Notes: a model not told the origin generated them from the letters alone. A stretch of 64,000 nucleotides of DNA from Paenibacillus whitsoniae (GCF_003955665.1 NZ_RXHU01000082.1:92904-156903), one strand, 5' to 3'. Counted from the first letter of the stretch, positions 33,273 to 40,960 are shown. Numbers and translations: made by a program.

Positions 33273-33349
33273 AACTCCTTCCCTCCAAGTTTCGTTTTGT
33301 TCATTCACCTATAGGTGGCAATCGTACGACAAATTTCGACAAAAAAAGC

Positions 33350-33868
33350 CTATTCCCATATAAGGAAGAGGCTGTTTTGCAGATCTTCTGAAACTTTTTT
33401 TTGAGCCCTCTCGACGTAAGTTTGAACACTACTTTTCGCAATATTCAGTAACTTTGCAATATCGCTATAAGATAGGCAGTGTCCATGAGCCAGAACATAA
33501 CATTCTCGCTCCTGCTCACTTAATCTGGAGAGAGCATCCTTTATCTGATAACGTTGATGATCCGTTAATGTTGATGGGCTAGCTGCCGTCGTATTGCTGA
33601 CAAATGACTGCATTCGGAGTGGATCTAAAAGCTTATAGCGCTGATACCCGGCACGACGTTCAATCCCCCTTTTGTTTCCAGGACGACGACCGGTGTGCAT
33701 CCATTCAATGGCATAGACAACGTCCGACATCATTTCCTTTATCGTGATAAGCTCCGCTTCATCATTGGCTTGTTCAGCACGCTCTTTTGCCTGCTGGAGA
33801 ATCCGGTGTGTCTTCCGATAACTCCGCTTTAAATCATGAATGCTTTCTAGCCAGTTTCCGTTTTCCAC
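33350..33868 (-). CDS. Sigma-70 region 4-like late gene regulator
   Basis: 172 residues. The C-terminal part ends in a sigma-70 region 4/LuxR-like HTH: LTDHQRYQIKDALSRLSEQE, CYVLAHGHCLSYSDIAKLLN, IAKSSVQTYVERAQKKV. The N-terminal half is coiled coil. Proteins of this build, next to the terminase block in Firmicutes phages, activate late transcription (ArpU/RinA place). GTG start after GAGGTG. No promoter was read with certainty in front of the terminase genes. Confidence 0.78.
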   Translation of the reverse strand: MENGNWLESIHDLKRSYRKTHRILQQAKERAEQANDEAELITIKEMMSDVVYAIEWMHTGRRPGNKRGIERRAGYQRYKLLDPLRMQSFVSNTTAASPSTLTDHQRYQIKDALSRLSEQERECYVLAHGHCLSYSDIAKLLNIAKSSVQTYVERAQKKVSEDLQNSLFLIWE

Positions 33869-34283
33869 GTTTCTTATGCACCTCTTTTTCCAACGCCATT
33901 AGCGCAAAGTTGAGCTGCAGCTTTGTCAAACCAAATTCCTTTGCTAGTTGTGATCGTGGCAAGCCTTTTCTAGCTTTGAGAAGCCTTTTATCATCTGTTG
34001 ATAGCTCAACAAACCAATCAGCATCCTCTTCTCTCAATTCCCGAATTCCCCTCCGAGATGAGATGATTTCATACGGCAATCCTTGTGCTTCATACACCGA
34101 GTACCTTCTGCTTCCAGTTCTGGTAATAGCTCCGTAATCTATGAGCAGCTTAAACGTTTGCTTTACCTTTACTAAGTCCAATTTCAGATAGCAGGCCGTT
34201 TCACGAGGTGGCCCTGGTTGCACTTTGAGCCTTTCATACACCAACGATTCCAGGCGAGTCAATTTCACTTGTTCGTCCCTCAT
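33834..34283 (-). CDS. HTH-containing phage protein
   Basis: About 149 residues. Two winged-helix-like halves can be seen: ESLVYERLKVQPGPPRETAC with TRTGSRRYSVYEAQ, and GLPRSQLAKEFGLTKLQLNF near the end. The start is placed at the ATG at 34283, which overlaps the TGA of a 25-codon hydrophobic peptide gene (ATGA); the longer reading from 34340 has no ribosome binding site. It overlaps the late regulator by 35 nt. Role likely regulatory. Confidence 0.65.
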   Translation of the reverse strand: MRDEQVKLTRLESLVYERLKVQPGPPRETACYLKLDLVKVKQTFKLLIDYGAITRTGSRRYSVYEAQGLPYEIISSRRGIRELREEDADWFVELSTDDKRLLKARKGLPRSQLAKEFGLTKLQLNFALMALEKEVHKKRGKRKLARKHS

Positions 34284-34357
34284 TTCAACCTGAAGATGCT
34301 TCGGTAGATCGATTTCAAAAATTCTACAAAAATGAACCATAAGATAACGAATTGCAT
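34280..34357 (-). CDS. 25-residue hydrophobic peptide, coupled to the HTH gene
   Basis: ATG at 34357 lies 8 nt behind AAAGGG at the end of linker copy 1. The peptide is a single predicted membrane helix (QFVILWFIFVEFL) with a basic end (KSIYRSIFRLK). Its TGA overlaps the ATG of the next gene. It may be a leader that couples translation, or a small membrane effector. Too short for most gene finders. Confidence 0.5.
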   Translation of the reverse strand: MQFVILWFIFVEFLKSIYRSIFRLK

Positions 34358-34392
34358 GCGTTCAGCCCTTTCATGTATTTCAATATTCATTC

Positions 34393-34587
34393 CTATTCTC
34401 TAGATGGCGCCACAGCAGCTAGAGCACTTAAAGCTTGAGACTTAGCCAACAAAAGCATGGCAGCGTTGTCGTATCCTTCTCGATGATGGAGATTTCCTAT
34501 CTTCAACGATAACTGATGATTTATGTCCTTGACGTGCTCGACAAGAGCTTCGCAAACATCATCCCTTGTATAATTCCGTTTATCCAC
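34393..34587 (-). CDS. Small hypothetical phage protein
   Basis: 64 residues, helical (DVCEALVEHVKDINHQLSLK, AAMLLLAKSQALSALAAVAP). GTG start with GAGGTGAC from linker copy 2. No family recognised. One of the cassette-like genes in 34280-36903 joined by the repeated linker. Confidence 0.6.
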   Translation of the reverse strand: MDKRNYTRDDVCEALVEHVKDINHQLSLKIGNLHHREGYDNAAMLLLAKSQALSALAAVAPSRE

Positions 34588-34612
34588 GTTGTCACCTCAT
34601 GTCCTTGTTTAT

Positions 34613-34882
34613 TCAACCTGCGTTCGCAAGATATTTCTGCAATCTTGTGATAGCTTTATCAAACCGGCTTAATGGTGGATTATTGTCTAAGTCAATCTGA
34701 TCTTCGTACAAAAATGAGGAATGGAGCGTCTTATTCGGGCAAACCTCCACCTCTAACCAATTCACGTGAGCTTCGTAACGGATGAAAACCACTTTTTCCG
34801 TTTTAGCGGTAATTTCAGCAGCGAGTCGCATAATCTGTGCTATTTTATCCAATTGCATTTCTGCTTTTTGGTGTTTGTTCAT
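34613..34882 (-). CDS. Small hypothetical phage protein
   Basis: About 89 residues: KMNKHQKAEMQLDKIAQIMR, then a beta part EKVVFIRYEAHVNWLEVEVC. The ATG at 34882 has GGGAGGG (from linker copy 3) 9 nt upstream; the ATG at 34900 lies inside that site. Function unknown. Confidence 0.62.
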   Translation of the reverse strand: MNKHQKAEMQLDKIAQIMRLAAEITAKTEKVVFIRYEAHVNWLEVEVCPNKTLHSSFLYEDQIDLDNNPPLSRFDKAITRLQKYLANAG

Positions 34883-34924
34883 CTTGTCGTACCCTCCCAT
34901 GTATTTGATTATTCAACCTGTCCG

Positions 34925-36241
34925 TCAGAACAGCGAGAGCTGATGCTCCTCTGTCTCTTGCTGCAGTAGCTTTTCTTCAGCTTGCTTCTTCCGCAGGTGA
35001 TATCTTGTGAAATCGTGAAATGCTTGTTTCTTATAAAGCCCTGTTACCACCCAATCTCGAAATGGCCGGCAATGAAACGACTGGGGTTTCCCTGATCCGT
35101 CTACTCCGGCTTTTCCGGTTAAGTCGCGGAATAGCATCGGGTAGGGCCGGCTGCGGAATTCCTTTAGTATTTCGATCCTTGCGATGTCCTCGTCTTCCGT
35201 GGTATTGAAGCCGATAAGGACGTAGAACATAAGATGATACGGCTCAATTCCATATTCTTGCATTAGTCTGATTTTCCGAGGAACGAGCTTCATCATGTTG
35301 TAAGTGATAGTCATTACAGTTTCAAGTTCTCCTGTAAGCCTGTTCTCAGCTTGTTTTGCGATCATTGATATGTCGCCATGAATGTTTTCGTATCGGGTAT
35401 CCAGTAAAAGCCGCATGCCCTTCGGAGAATTGAACTCCGGACCGTTATCGATGAAGTAGAACCCATCCTTGTCGAGATCGAGGTCAAGTGCATTCAGGCT
35501 GTTGTGGGATGCTGTTTCCAAGACAATTCCCTTACGCCTAACAAGCAAATCGAAAGCGAACTTCAATTCTTTGTCCGACCCATTAAAGCTGCGGTAATTG
35601 ACACAGCCTAACGCCTCCGCAACCTTTGGTGTAACAAGTGTGATGTCATTTGCTTGATCCCAATGGATAGATAATCCGCGGGCCTTAATCTCAGCCACAT
35701 CCGCCCAAAAGTCATCATGTGCAATGCTGTTGTTGTTCATCAGCACGATGTGCTTTGACTTTGGATTGACGATCTTCGTGATTGGCGTATCAGCGTATTC
35801 GATAGCCCCCTCTTTCTTGCTCACCAGACAAAACGAGCAGTTCACAGAGCAGCCACGTGTTGTGAATCCAATTCCATAATCGATGTCGTACATCTCGTAA
35901 AGCCATTTAGGATCGTCAAAATCCTGAATTTCCTTCGGGAGCTTAGTTATGACATATGGCTTTTTGGAGTAATCGTCCCATCCTGATCCGCCTATAAAGA
36001 CTTCTTTTGCCATTGCTTGGTACAGCGGCATCTGACGCAATATTGCGGGCTTGGTACTGGTGAAGATCGTGGAAATATACAATTTGTCGACCTTCTGTCC
36101 CTTCCACGGATAAATCACTTCATCTCCAGCAACCTTGTGATAACCGTAAATCTTCCCACAAGCCACATTGGGGTACTTCCTTTTGATGCCGCGATTATCG
36201 GCTTTCATCTCCGAATCGATGTCCAGAATTCCGATCCGCAT
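34925..36241 (-). CDS. Phage-encoded radical SAM enzyme
   Basis: 438 residues. The N-terminal 110 residues resemble a cobalamin-binding-like or flavodoxin-like fold (KLYISTIFTSTKPAILRQMP, EVFIGGSGWDDYS). The radical SAM cluster motif is RGCSVNCSFCLVSKKEG (Cys-x3-Cys-x2-Cys, about residues 130-137), followed by a (beta/alpha) barrel part (NPKSKHIVLMNNNSIAHDDF, HWDQANDITLVTPKVAEALG). A downstream segment with LLVRRKGIVLETASHNSLNA lies inside the barrel and may be an insertion. The enzyme makes a 5'-deoxyadenosyl radical; substrate unknown. It is surrounded by small cassette genes, not by other metabolic genes. Start after GGGGGTG. Confidence 0.9.
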   Translation of the reverse strand: MRIGILDIDSEMKADNRGIKRKYPNVACGKIYGYHKVAGDEVIYPWKGQKVDKLYISTIFTSTKPAILRQMPLYQAMAKEVFIGGSGWDDYSKKPYVITKLPKEIQDFDDPKWLYEMYDIDYGIGFTTRGCSVNCSFCLVSKKEGAIEYADTPITKIVNPKSKHIVLMNNNSIAHDDFWADVAEIKARGLSIHWDQANDITLVTPKVAEALGCVNYRSFNGSDKELKFAFDLLVRRKGIVLETASHNSLNALDLDLDKDGFYFIDNGPEFNSPKGMRLLLDTRYENIHGDISMIAKQAENRLTGELETVMTITYNMMKLVPRKIRLMQEYGIEPYHLMFYVLIGFNTTEDEDIARIEILKEFRSRPYPMLFRDLTGKAGVDGSGKPQSFHCRPFRDWVVTGLYKKQAFHDFTRYHLRKKQAEEKLLQQETEEHQLSLF

Positions 36242-36278
36242 TTCGCACCCCCAAGTTCTTCGTTATTCAACCTGTCCA

Positions 36279-36425
36279 TTAAAACTCGAACATCCGATAC
36301 TCTTTGCCTATACGGTCGAGATGGTTGCAATACTTGTGAGCCTTAGCTAATGAGTGGAATCTTTTTGATTTAACAAAGTATCCAGATCCACGTTTTTTCT
36401 TTCGGTCAATGTACACCTTTATCAC
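36279..36425 (-). CDS. Small basic protein (48 residues)
   Basis: GTG at 36425 follows GGGGTG of linker copy 5. The protein is basic and aromatic (VIKVYIDRKKKRGSGYFVKS, HSLAKAHKYCNHLDRIGKEY) and ends in MFEF. It resembles small phage proteins of unknown role, possibly nucleic-acid binding. It stands directly upstream of the radical SAM gene. Confidence 0.6.
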   Translation of the reverse strand: MIKVYIDRKKKRGSGYFVKSKRFHSLAKAHKYCNHLDRIGKEYRMFEF

Positions 36426-36452
36426 ATTCGGTCACCCCAAGTCATTGATTAT

Positions 36453-36620
36453 TCAAACAGTCCGTTGCTTCTTTTCCTTTTCTTCCTTCCGAATGCGGTC
36501 GCGATCACGTTCAAATTCATTGAAGCACCGTATATGCCATCTTTGACCGTAATCGGTGTAATGGTTACGGTTCTTATCAACCTTCTTATGGCAATGGGGG
36601 CATTCTTCAAGGTTTGGCAT
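36453..36620 (-). CDS. Small zinc-ribbon-like protein (55 residues)
   Basis: The ATG at 36620 has GGAGGG upstream (linker copy 6). MPNLEECPHCHKKVDKNRNH carries a Cys-x2-Cys knuckle, and RWHIRCFNEF gives a second His/Cys pair, so a zinc finger is likely; the end is a charged helix (RDRDRIRKEEKEKKQ). A reading in another frame over the same DNA (36449-36649) lacks these features and is rejected. Confidence 0.75.
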   Translation of the reverse strand: MPNLEECPHCHKKVDKNRNHYTDYGQRWHIRCFNEFERDRDRIRKEEKEKKQRTV

Positions 36621-36645
36621 TTTAACCCTCCAAGTCCTTTAATAT

Positions 36646-36903
36646 TCATTTTGTTACCTGGCGTCTAGACACCCAAGCGAATGCACTGCCCTTGCTAGTC
36701 TCTTCCCTTATGTATGCCGTGCCTTTTGTCGCCCAAGGGTTCTCGGTAACAACGAGTACGCCGTATTTCGTTTTCACATATCCTTCTTCCAGTAACGGTG
36801 AACCAGGATACACGTAAAGCATCATCTTCGAAATATCCCGTTTCCGTTGCTCAATGATTGTCTTCAACACCGACTCGATAATTTTTACTGCCTTATCACT
36901 CAT
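36646..36903 (-). CDS. Hypothetical phage protein
   Basis: 85 residues. A helical start (DKAVKIIESVLKTIIEQRKR) followed by beta strands (KTKYGVLVVTENPWATKGTA). Start after AAGGGCG, 5 bp behind the dnaB stop codon. Function not recognised. Confidence 0.65.
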   Translation of the reverse strand: MSDKAVKIIESVLKTIIEQRKRDISKMMLYVYPGSPLLEEGYVKTKYGVLVVTENPWATKGTAYIREETSKGSAFAWVSRRQVTK

Positions 36904-36908
36904 AGGCT

Positions 36909-38303
36909 TTACGCCCTTCTGTGCATATCCGGCACTTTTCTTCTGCCTGCCGGTTCCGTAGTTGAGTTCGTTCGGTCCAGATTCACGAATTTGTTGAACT
37001 GCTTGAGAAACGCCAGTTCCACTGTCCCGACCGGACCATTCCGCTGTTTGGCAATGATAATCTCGATGATGTTCTTCTTCTCGGACTCTTTGTCGTAGTA
37101 ATCGTCTCGGTACAAGAAGGCAACAATGTCGGCGTCCTGCTCAATCGCACCGGACTCTCGGAGGTCGGACATCATTGGCCGCTTGTCTGCCCGCTGCTCG
37201 ACACCACGGCTGAGCTGAGATAATGCAATGACCGGCACTTCAAGCTCACGCGCCAACTGCTTCAGCGTTCGGGATATTTCCGAAACCTCTTCCTGCCGGT
37301 TAGATCCGCGCTTGCTGCTTTGGATCAGTTGCAAATAATCGATAATGACCATGCCAAGCGTTTTTTCCTTTTTCAGACGCCTGCACTTGGAGCGGATCTC
37401 GTTTACCGTCATGCCTGGCGTATCGTCGATAAAGATACCTGATTCAGCCAGCTTGCCCACGGCCATAGACATTTTACTCCAGTCATCGTCATCAAAGAAT
37501 CCTGTGCGCATCCGGCTTGCATCGATATTTGCTTCGGCGCAAATCATGCGTTGTGCCAACTGGAGGACTGACATCTCCAAACTAAAAATCGCAGTGTTTT
37601 CGCCCGTCATTGTCGCGACATTTTGCCCAACGTTGAGCGCTAAAGCCGTCTTACCGACAGAAGGCCGAGCTGCTACGATGATCAAGTCGCCGCTTTGGAA
37701 ACCTGCTGTCATGTTATCAAGATCAGTAAACCCGCTGGGAATGCCAGTTATACCACGATTCGTATGCCTTGCGTTGTAACGCCGCTCCGCATCGTCCCAC
37801 GCGCTAAGAAGCACTTGCTTGATCGGCTGAAAATCTTTCTGAGGTGCTGCTTTATCGGATAATTTTAACGCTGACGTCTCGGCCATTGCGATAAATGCGT
37901 GGACGTTTTGCTCCTCTGTCGCCTGCTTGACAAGATCCATCGCTGTTTTTATTGCCTCTCGCCGCAAAAACATTTCCTGAACGCGATCGATGTAATATCC
38001 CACATTCGCCGTTGTTGGCACCGCTGCTGACAACTCAGATAAATAGCTAACTCCTCCAACTGCTTCAAGTTCTTTTGAATCCTGCAGCTCTGCTGTCACG
38101 GTGACAAGGTCAATGGGACGTCCGCTTTCGGCGACCTTCGTCATCGCACGATAAACGCGCTTGTGCGTCTCCCTGTCAAACTCCCCACCAATCAAACGAT
38201 CACTGACAATACTGAACACGTCTTTTTCGATAAAGATCGATCCCAGCACCGCCTGCTCTGCTCGAATGTCGACTGGCATCTGAATATTCATTTGCTCGTT
38301 CAT
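36909..38303 (-). CDS. Replicative DNA helicase, DnaB type
   Basis: 464 residues. The N-terminal domain (AEQAVLGSIFIEKDVFSIVS) and the RecA-like motor are complete: Walker A IVAARPSVGKTALALN, Walker B MVIIDYLQLIQ, followed by REEVSEISRTLKQLARELEV and arginine-finger part RESGAIEQDADIVAFLYRDD. It unwinds phage DNA 5' to 3' as a hexamer. The ATG at 38303 overlaps the TGA of the helicase-loader gene, so the two are coupled. Confidence 0.95.
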   Translation of the reverse strand: MNEQMNIQMPVDIRAEQAVLGSIFIEKDVFSIVSDRLIGGEFDRETHKRVYRAMTKVAESGRPIDLVTVTAELQDSKELEAVGGVSYLSELSAAVPTTANVGYYIDRVQEMFLRREAIKTAMDLVKQATEEQNVHAFIAMAETSALKLSDKAAPQKDFQPIKQVLLSAWDDAERRYNARHTNRGITGIPSGFTDLDNMTAGFQSGDLIIVAARPSVGKTALALNVGQNVATMTGENTAIFSLEMSVLQLAQRMICAEANIDASRMRTGFFDDDDWSKMSMAVGKLAESGIFIDDTPGMTVNEIRSKCRRLKKEKTLGMVIIDYLQLIQSSKRGSNRQEEVSEISRTLKQLARELEVPVIALSQLSRGVEQRADKRPMMSDLRESGAIEQDADIVAFLYRDDYYDKESEKKNIIEIIIAKQRNGPVGTVELAFLKQFNKFVNLDRTNSTTEPAGRRKVPDMHRRA

Positions 38304-38635
38304 GATTGCCCACCGTTTAACCTTTCCCGTACTGACTGCCAATAGTTTGGTGGCGGCTCACTCTTCTTCAAAGACCAATGCACGAGATAAGCCTCGTTTT
38401 CCGCCGCCTGGAGTTTACTCCGCTCACTATCGATCTGATCGCCGAGACGACCGCGGATGTCCGCTATTTTTGGTGGATACGAATTGGCCTTTACGTAAGC
38501 GTCCAAGTTCCTCATAGCAGCATCGAAGGGGAAATCCTTTAAATACTTGTAATGCCGATCAACTTCGTCGTCGCTTACGTCAAATGCAGCATAATTTTTC
38601 TTGATTTCAAACATGAGATCAAACACTTCTGACAT
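38300..38635 (-). CDS. Helicase loader (SPP1 G39P-like)
   Basis: 111 residues: EVFDLMFEIKKNYAAFDVSD, then HYKYLKDFPFDAAMRNLDAY and SYPPKIADIRGRLGD, the pattern of phage SPP1 G39P that brings the helicase to the origin complex. It lies between the replisome organizer and dnaB, the SPP1 order. The ATG at 38635 is chosen; another codon 6 nt upstream is possible. Confidence 0.85.
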   Translation of the reverse strand: MSEVFDLMFEIKKNYAAFDVSDDEVDRHYKYLKDFPFDAAMRNLDAYVKANSYPPKIADIRGRLGDQIDSERSKLQAAENEAYLVHWSLKKSEPPPNYWQSVRERLNGGQS

Positions 38636-39428
38636 GTTCACGCTGCCTCGCCTCCTCTGATCGACGTCTTAAGTCTTCCAGTTCTTGCTGTTGTTTGGTT
38701 AGCCTAGGAACGCCGCCTGTGCTTGAACTGCCTTCATCTGCCCTTCTCGCTTTTTGAGCATCGAAAGCAGCGTCTATCGCCTCAGCCTGCTGTAGAGTCA
38801 GCGCCTTAGACTTGAAATAGTCATCCAGAATTCTTGTGATAAGTTTAAAATTATACCCTGCCGATGCCCTTGCAGCCCTCTCGATCGCACGGACTACAAC
38901 CGCCTCCTCCATTCCATCCTGATCGATATAAGCCCCGAGTTCTTGGCTTTGGAATGGATTGCATTCAAAACCAAACACCCTCACATGTGCTGAATAAAAT
39001 GATTCATACGGCTTGCCAGAAGATGATGAAGTAGAAGAAGAAAGATCTTTATTAATGGATGCGGTTTGTGTCGCAGTTTGTGACGCGCTTTGTGACGCTG
39101 TTTGCGCTCGGTTTGAGACGTGGGTTGCGTCGTTTAAAACGCCGCAAAGTGATATTATTTTGTAAACCGCTGACTGCTGTCCTGGTCTACTTGAAAAATC
39201 AATCCTACCGGTTTGTTGCAATCGGTGCCGCGCTCGGTTAATCGCATCCTTTTTTAACCCCGTTTTGTTACTCAGGGTTGATACGGCTACTGCAAACTCG
39301 TCCGGCCATCCAGCCCGATTGCATGTGTGCATCAACGCGTGCCACAGAACAATAGCTGCATCAGACAACGTGTTTGTTTCGAGCCAATCATAAAAGGCGT
39401 TGACCTCCTGCTGATAATCTAAAATCAT
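38619..39428 (-). CDS. Replisome organizer (DnaD-like, SPP1 G38P role)
   Basis: 269 residues. The N-terminal winged helix (VLWHALMHTCNRAGWPDEFA, STLSNKTGLKKDAINRARHR) binds the origin; the C-terminal DnaD-like domain (YNFKLITRILDDYFKSKALT) contacts the loader. In between lies a low-complexity Ser/Thr/Gln/Ala linker (TASQSASQTATQTASINKDL) encoded by tandem 12-bp repeats. Its stop lies inside the next gene. Confidence 0.85.
   Translation of the reverse strand: MILDYQQEVNAFYDWLETNTLSDAAIVLWHALMHTCNRAGWPDEFAVAVSTLSNKTGLKKDAINRARHRLQQTGRIDFSSRPGQQSAVYKIISLCGVLNDATHVSNRAQTASQSASQTATQTASINKDLSSSTSSSSGKPYESFYSAHVRVFGFECNPFQSQELGAYIDQDGMEEAVVVRAIERAARASAGYNFKLITRILDDYFKSKALTLQQAEAIDAAFDAQKARRADEGSSSTGGVPRLTKQQQELEDLRRRSEEARQREHVRSV
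39064..39122. repeat. Five 12-bp iterons inside the replisome organizer gene (candidate replication origin)
   Basis: GTTTGTGTCGCA, GTTTGTGACGCG, CTTTGTGACGCT, GTTTGCGCTCG and GTTTGAGACGTG lie end to end (one copy is 11 nt). They encode the low-complexity linker. As in lambda O and SPP1 gene 38, iterons inside an initiator gene are candidate initiator-binding sites. Confidence 0.65.
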
Positions 39429-39462
39429 AATCGCCAGCTCCCATTGTGCTTGTACTTGGCGC

Positions 39463-39681
39463 CTATCTTCCGTGTCGTCTCGACCTCCTCACATCCTTTA
39501 ACCAGATGATCCGCTCGTCGAAACTGATGGCGGCTACCTTCCATCCTGGATACCCACGCGCAAAATATTGCTCCACTTCCTGCTCGAACGCGTCCATATC
39601 CATTCCGCATAGCGCCCAAATCCGCCCGCTGACGCCCGACCTAGCAAGCGGTATGCCAAATTCGTCGTAGCGAGGTTCGAT
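39463..39681 (-). CDS. Small hypothetical phage protein, start codon unclear
   Basis: About 72 residues: IEPRYDEFGIPLARSGVSGR, then IWALCGMDMDAFEQEVEQYF and GYPGWKVAAISFDERIIWL. The coding signal is good, but no ATG, GTG or TTG lies in frame before residue 27; only ATC (39681-39679) follows AAGGGAG closely, and a GTG 4 nt downstream of that site is one frame off. So it may use a rare start, or carry an indel. The overlapping frame at 39425-39619 has no such quality. Confidence 0.5.
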   Translation of the reverse strand: MEPRYDEFGIPLARSGVSGRIWALCGMDMDAFEQEVEQYFARGYPGWKVAAISFDERIIWLKDVRRSRRHGR

Positions 39682-39771
39682 AACACTCGTCTCCCTTCTT
39701 TAATTGTTTGGATGACCCATTGGCGTCATCGGACAAAGCACGCCTTAGCGCGCCCTCCACGATCAGGCCAA

Positions 39772-39921
39772 TCAATCGCCAATTACGCGATAGCGCAATT
39801 GATCTTTCTCTTCCTTCGGCAACTCCGGATGCTCAAACCCTTCGGGCTGCTCCTCCTCGATCCGGATAATGACGCCCTGATCATTACGCATCACGTACAT
39901 GCCTTCATATCTCCACTGCAT
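39772..39921 (-). CDS. Small acidic phage protein (49 residues)
   Basis: ATG at 39921 with GGGGAGGTGATGG upstream. MQWRYEGMYVMRNDQGVIIR is a small beta region, followed by an acidic part (IEEEQPEGFEHPELPKEEKD) and QLRYRVIGD. Function unknown. Charged and soluble. Confidence 0.65.
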   Translation of the reverse strand: MQWRYEGMYVMRNDQGVIIRIEEEQPEGFEHPELPKEEKDQLRYRVIGD

Positions 39922-39928
39922 TCTCCCA

Positions 39929-40081
39929 TCACCTCCCCACCGCCAGACGCAGAGCGACCGGCTTCAAACTGGACATGTACTGCTCGTACTTCCTGCGGGC
40001 ATACCGCTGAACAGCCGGCTCGTGAGATACTTCTTCGACTTGGAGCCAATAAGCAGCCTTGCGCAAAATTTCCTTTTTCAT
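39929..40081 (-). CDS. Small basic phage protein (50 residues)
   Basis: ATG at 40081 with AAAGGG upstream; KKEILRKAAYWLQVEEVSHE and PAVQRYARRKYEQYMSSLKP follow, helical and basic. A longer start at 40174 would add a stretch with a Cys-x2-Cys motif and cannot be excluded. Function unknown. Confidence 0.5.
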   Translation of the reverse strand: MKKEILRKAAYWLQVEEVSHEPAVQRYARRKYEQYMSSLKPVALRLAVGR

Positions 40082-40176
40082 GGTGATCCGCGCCCTTTCG
40101 ACTCGTATTTTTGTTTTCAACAGCGGCGACTTACATATTTTGCAACAAGGGTAAAAAAGAAAGGGATTTGTCATCC

Positions 40177-40635
40177 CTAGTACCACGCAGGCAAATCTTT
40201 TGTTCGCGCCATAACTCCGGCCATTCTCAAATCTGGTGCAGCGACGATGTAATAGTCCTTGCCGTTGTGTTCGACGCGTGAATTCACCCAACGTATCCGG
40301 CCGTCATCCTCAAGCAAAAATTCAATTGACGATCCAGATGTAAAATACACGCCCGAACCGGTTATTTCGTAGCGCCCTGCACTGTTCTTCCTGAGTTTTC
40401 CCTTCGCCGATTCTTCCGCTGTCACATGCTGCGCAATCCGGCGGGCATCGTCCAACTTCTCCTGGATGCGATAATACATGGAGCGCAAGTACATATCGTC
40501 AGGATCGTTTTCGTTAAAATGATCCGTCCATTCGTTCTCCACTTCGTCGATCAGTTGCGATACGCGTTTGATTAACGGTAACAACTGTGTGAGATCTTTC
40601 TTGATTGCGTTCTTTGCACTAGTGTCTAATGGCAT
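40177..40635 (-). CDS. DUF5348-like phage protein
   Basis: 152 residues. A helical N-terminal half (DLTQLLPLIKRVSQLIDEVE), and a beta C-terminal half (KNSAGRYEITGSGVYFTSGS, IEFLLEDDGRIRWVNSRVEH) typical of DUF5348 proteins in Firmicutes phages and integrative elements. Role unknown. Overlaps the preceding gene by 17 nt. Confidence 0.75.
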   Translation of the reverse strand: MPLDTSAKNAIKKDLTQLLPLIKRVSQLIDEVENEWTDHFNENDPDDMYLRSMYYRIQEKLDDARRIAQHVTAEESAKGKLRKNSAGRYEITGSGVYFTSGSSIEFLLEDDGRIRWVNSRVEHNGKDYYIVAAPDLRMAGVMARTKDLPAWY

Positions 40636-40957
40636 CCACGCCGCCCCCTAACCCCGCAAATTGATAAATCCGTTCCACGTCATACAAGTGGACATCAACA
40701 TCCTTCCAGAAGTCGTCCCGCTTGAATCCATACGTGTATTCAATGCAACGAGATGGGCGTGAACTGCCGATCAGCATGCGGACGATCAGATACTCAGCTT
40801 CGCCGTGGCGATCTGGCAACACCTCTTGCTCCAATTTGAAAATATTTCTCGCCCCTACAAGCTCCCGCAGTTCATTCAAAAACGAACTTTCCGACTTTTC
40901 CAACATTTTGCCTAACGGATTGTCAAGTGTTTTGAGTCCTTCCGTGATAACTGCCAT
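40619..40957 (-). CDS. Hypothetical phage early protein
   Basis: 112 residues: SESSFLNELRELVGARNIFK, then VLPDRHGEAEYLIVRMLIGS and CIEYTYGFKRDDFWKDVDVH. Alpha/beta, soluble, not recognised. Early operon behind the Cro-like gene. Confidence 0.65.
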   Translation of the reverse strand: MAVITEGLKTLDNPLGKMLEKSESSFLNELRELVGARNIFKLEQEVLPDRHGEAEYLIVRMLIGSSRPSRCIEYTYGFKRDDFWKDVDVHLYDVERIYQFAGLGGGVDAIRH

Positions 40958-40960
40958 AGC

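Larger units (their letters stand above)
34366..36648 (-). repeat. Six copies of a gene-junction linker
   Basis: Six consecutive gene junctions carry a related 23-26 nt sequence, minus-strand consensus TGAATA-A-N(3-5)-GRACWTGRGGKG: copies at 34389-34366, 34615-34591, 34915-34891, 36269-36245, 36455-36431 and 36648-36626. Three copies begin with the stop codon of one gene; each ends with the ribosome binding site of the next. Several are preceded by GGACAGGT. Confidence 0.75.

Noticed and set aside
36449..36649. 66-codon minus-strand frame
   Set aside because: Shadow of the 55-residue zinc-ribbon gene, which has the ribosome site and the Cys motif.
39425..39619. 64-codon minus-strand frame overlapping the replisome organizer start
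   Set aside because: A better coding frame (39463-39681) covers the same DNA, although its start codon is unclear.
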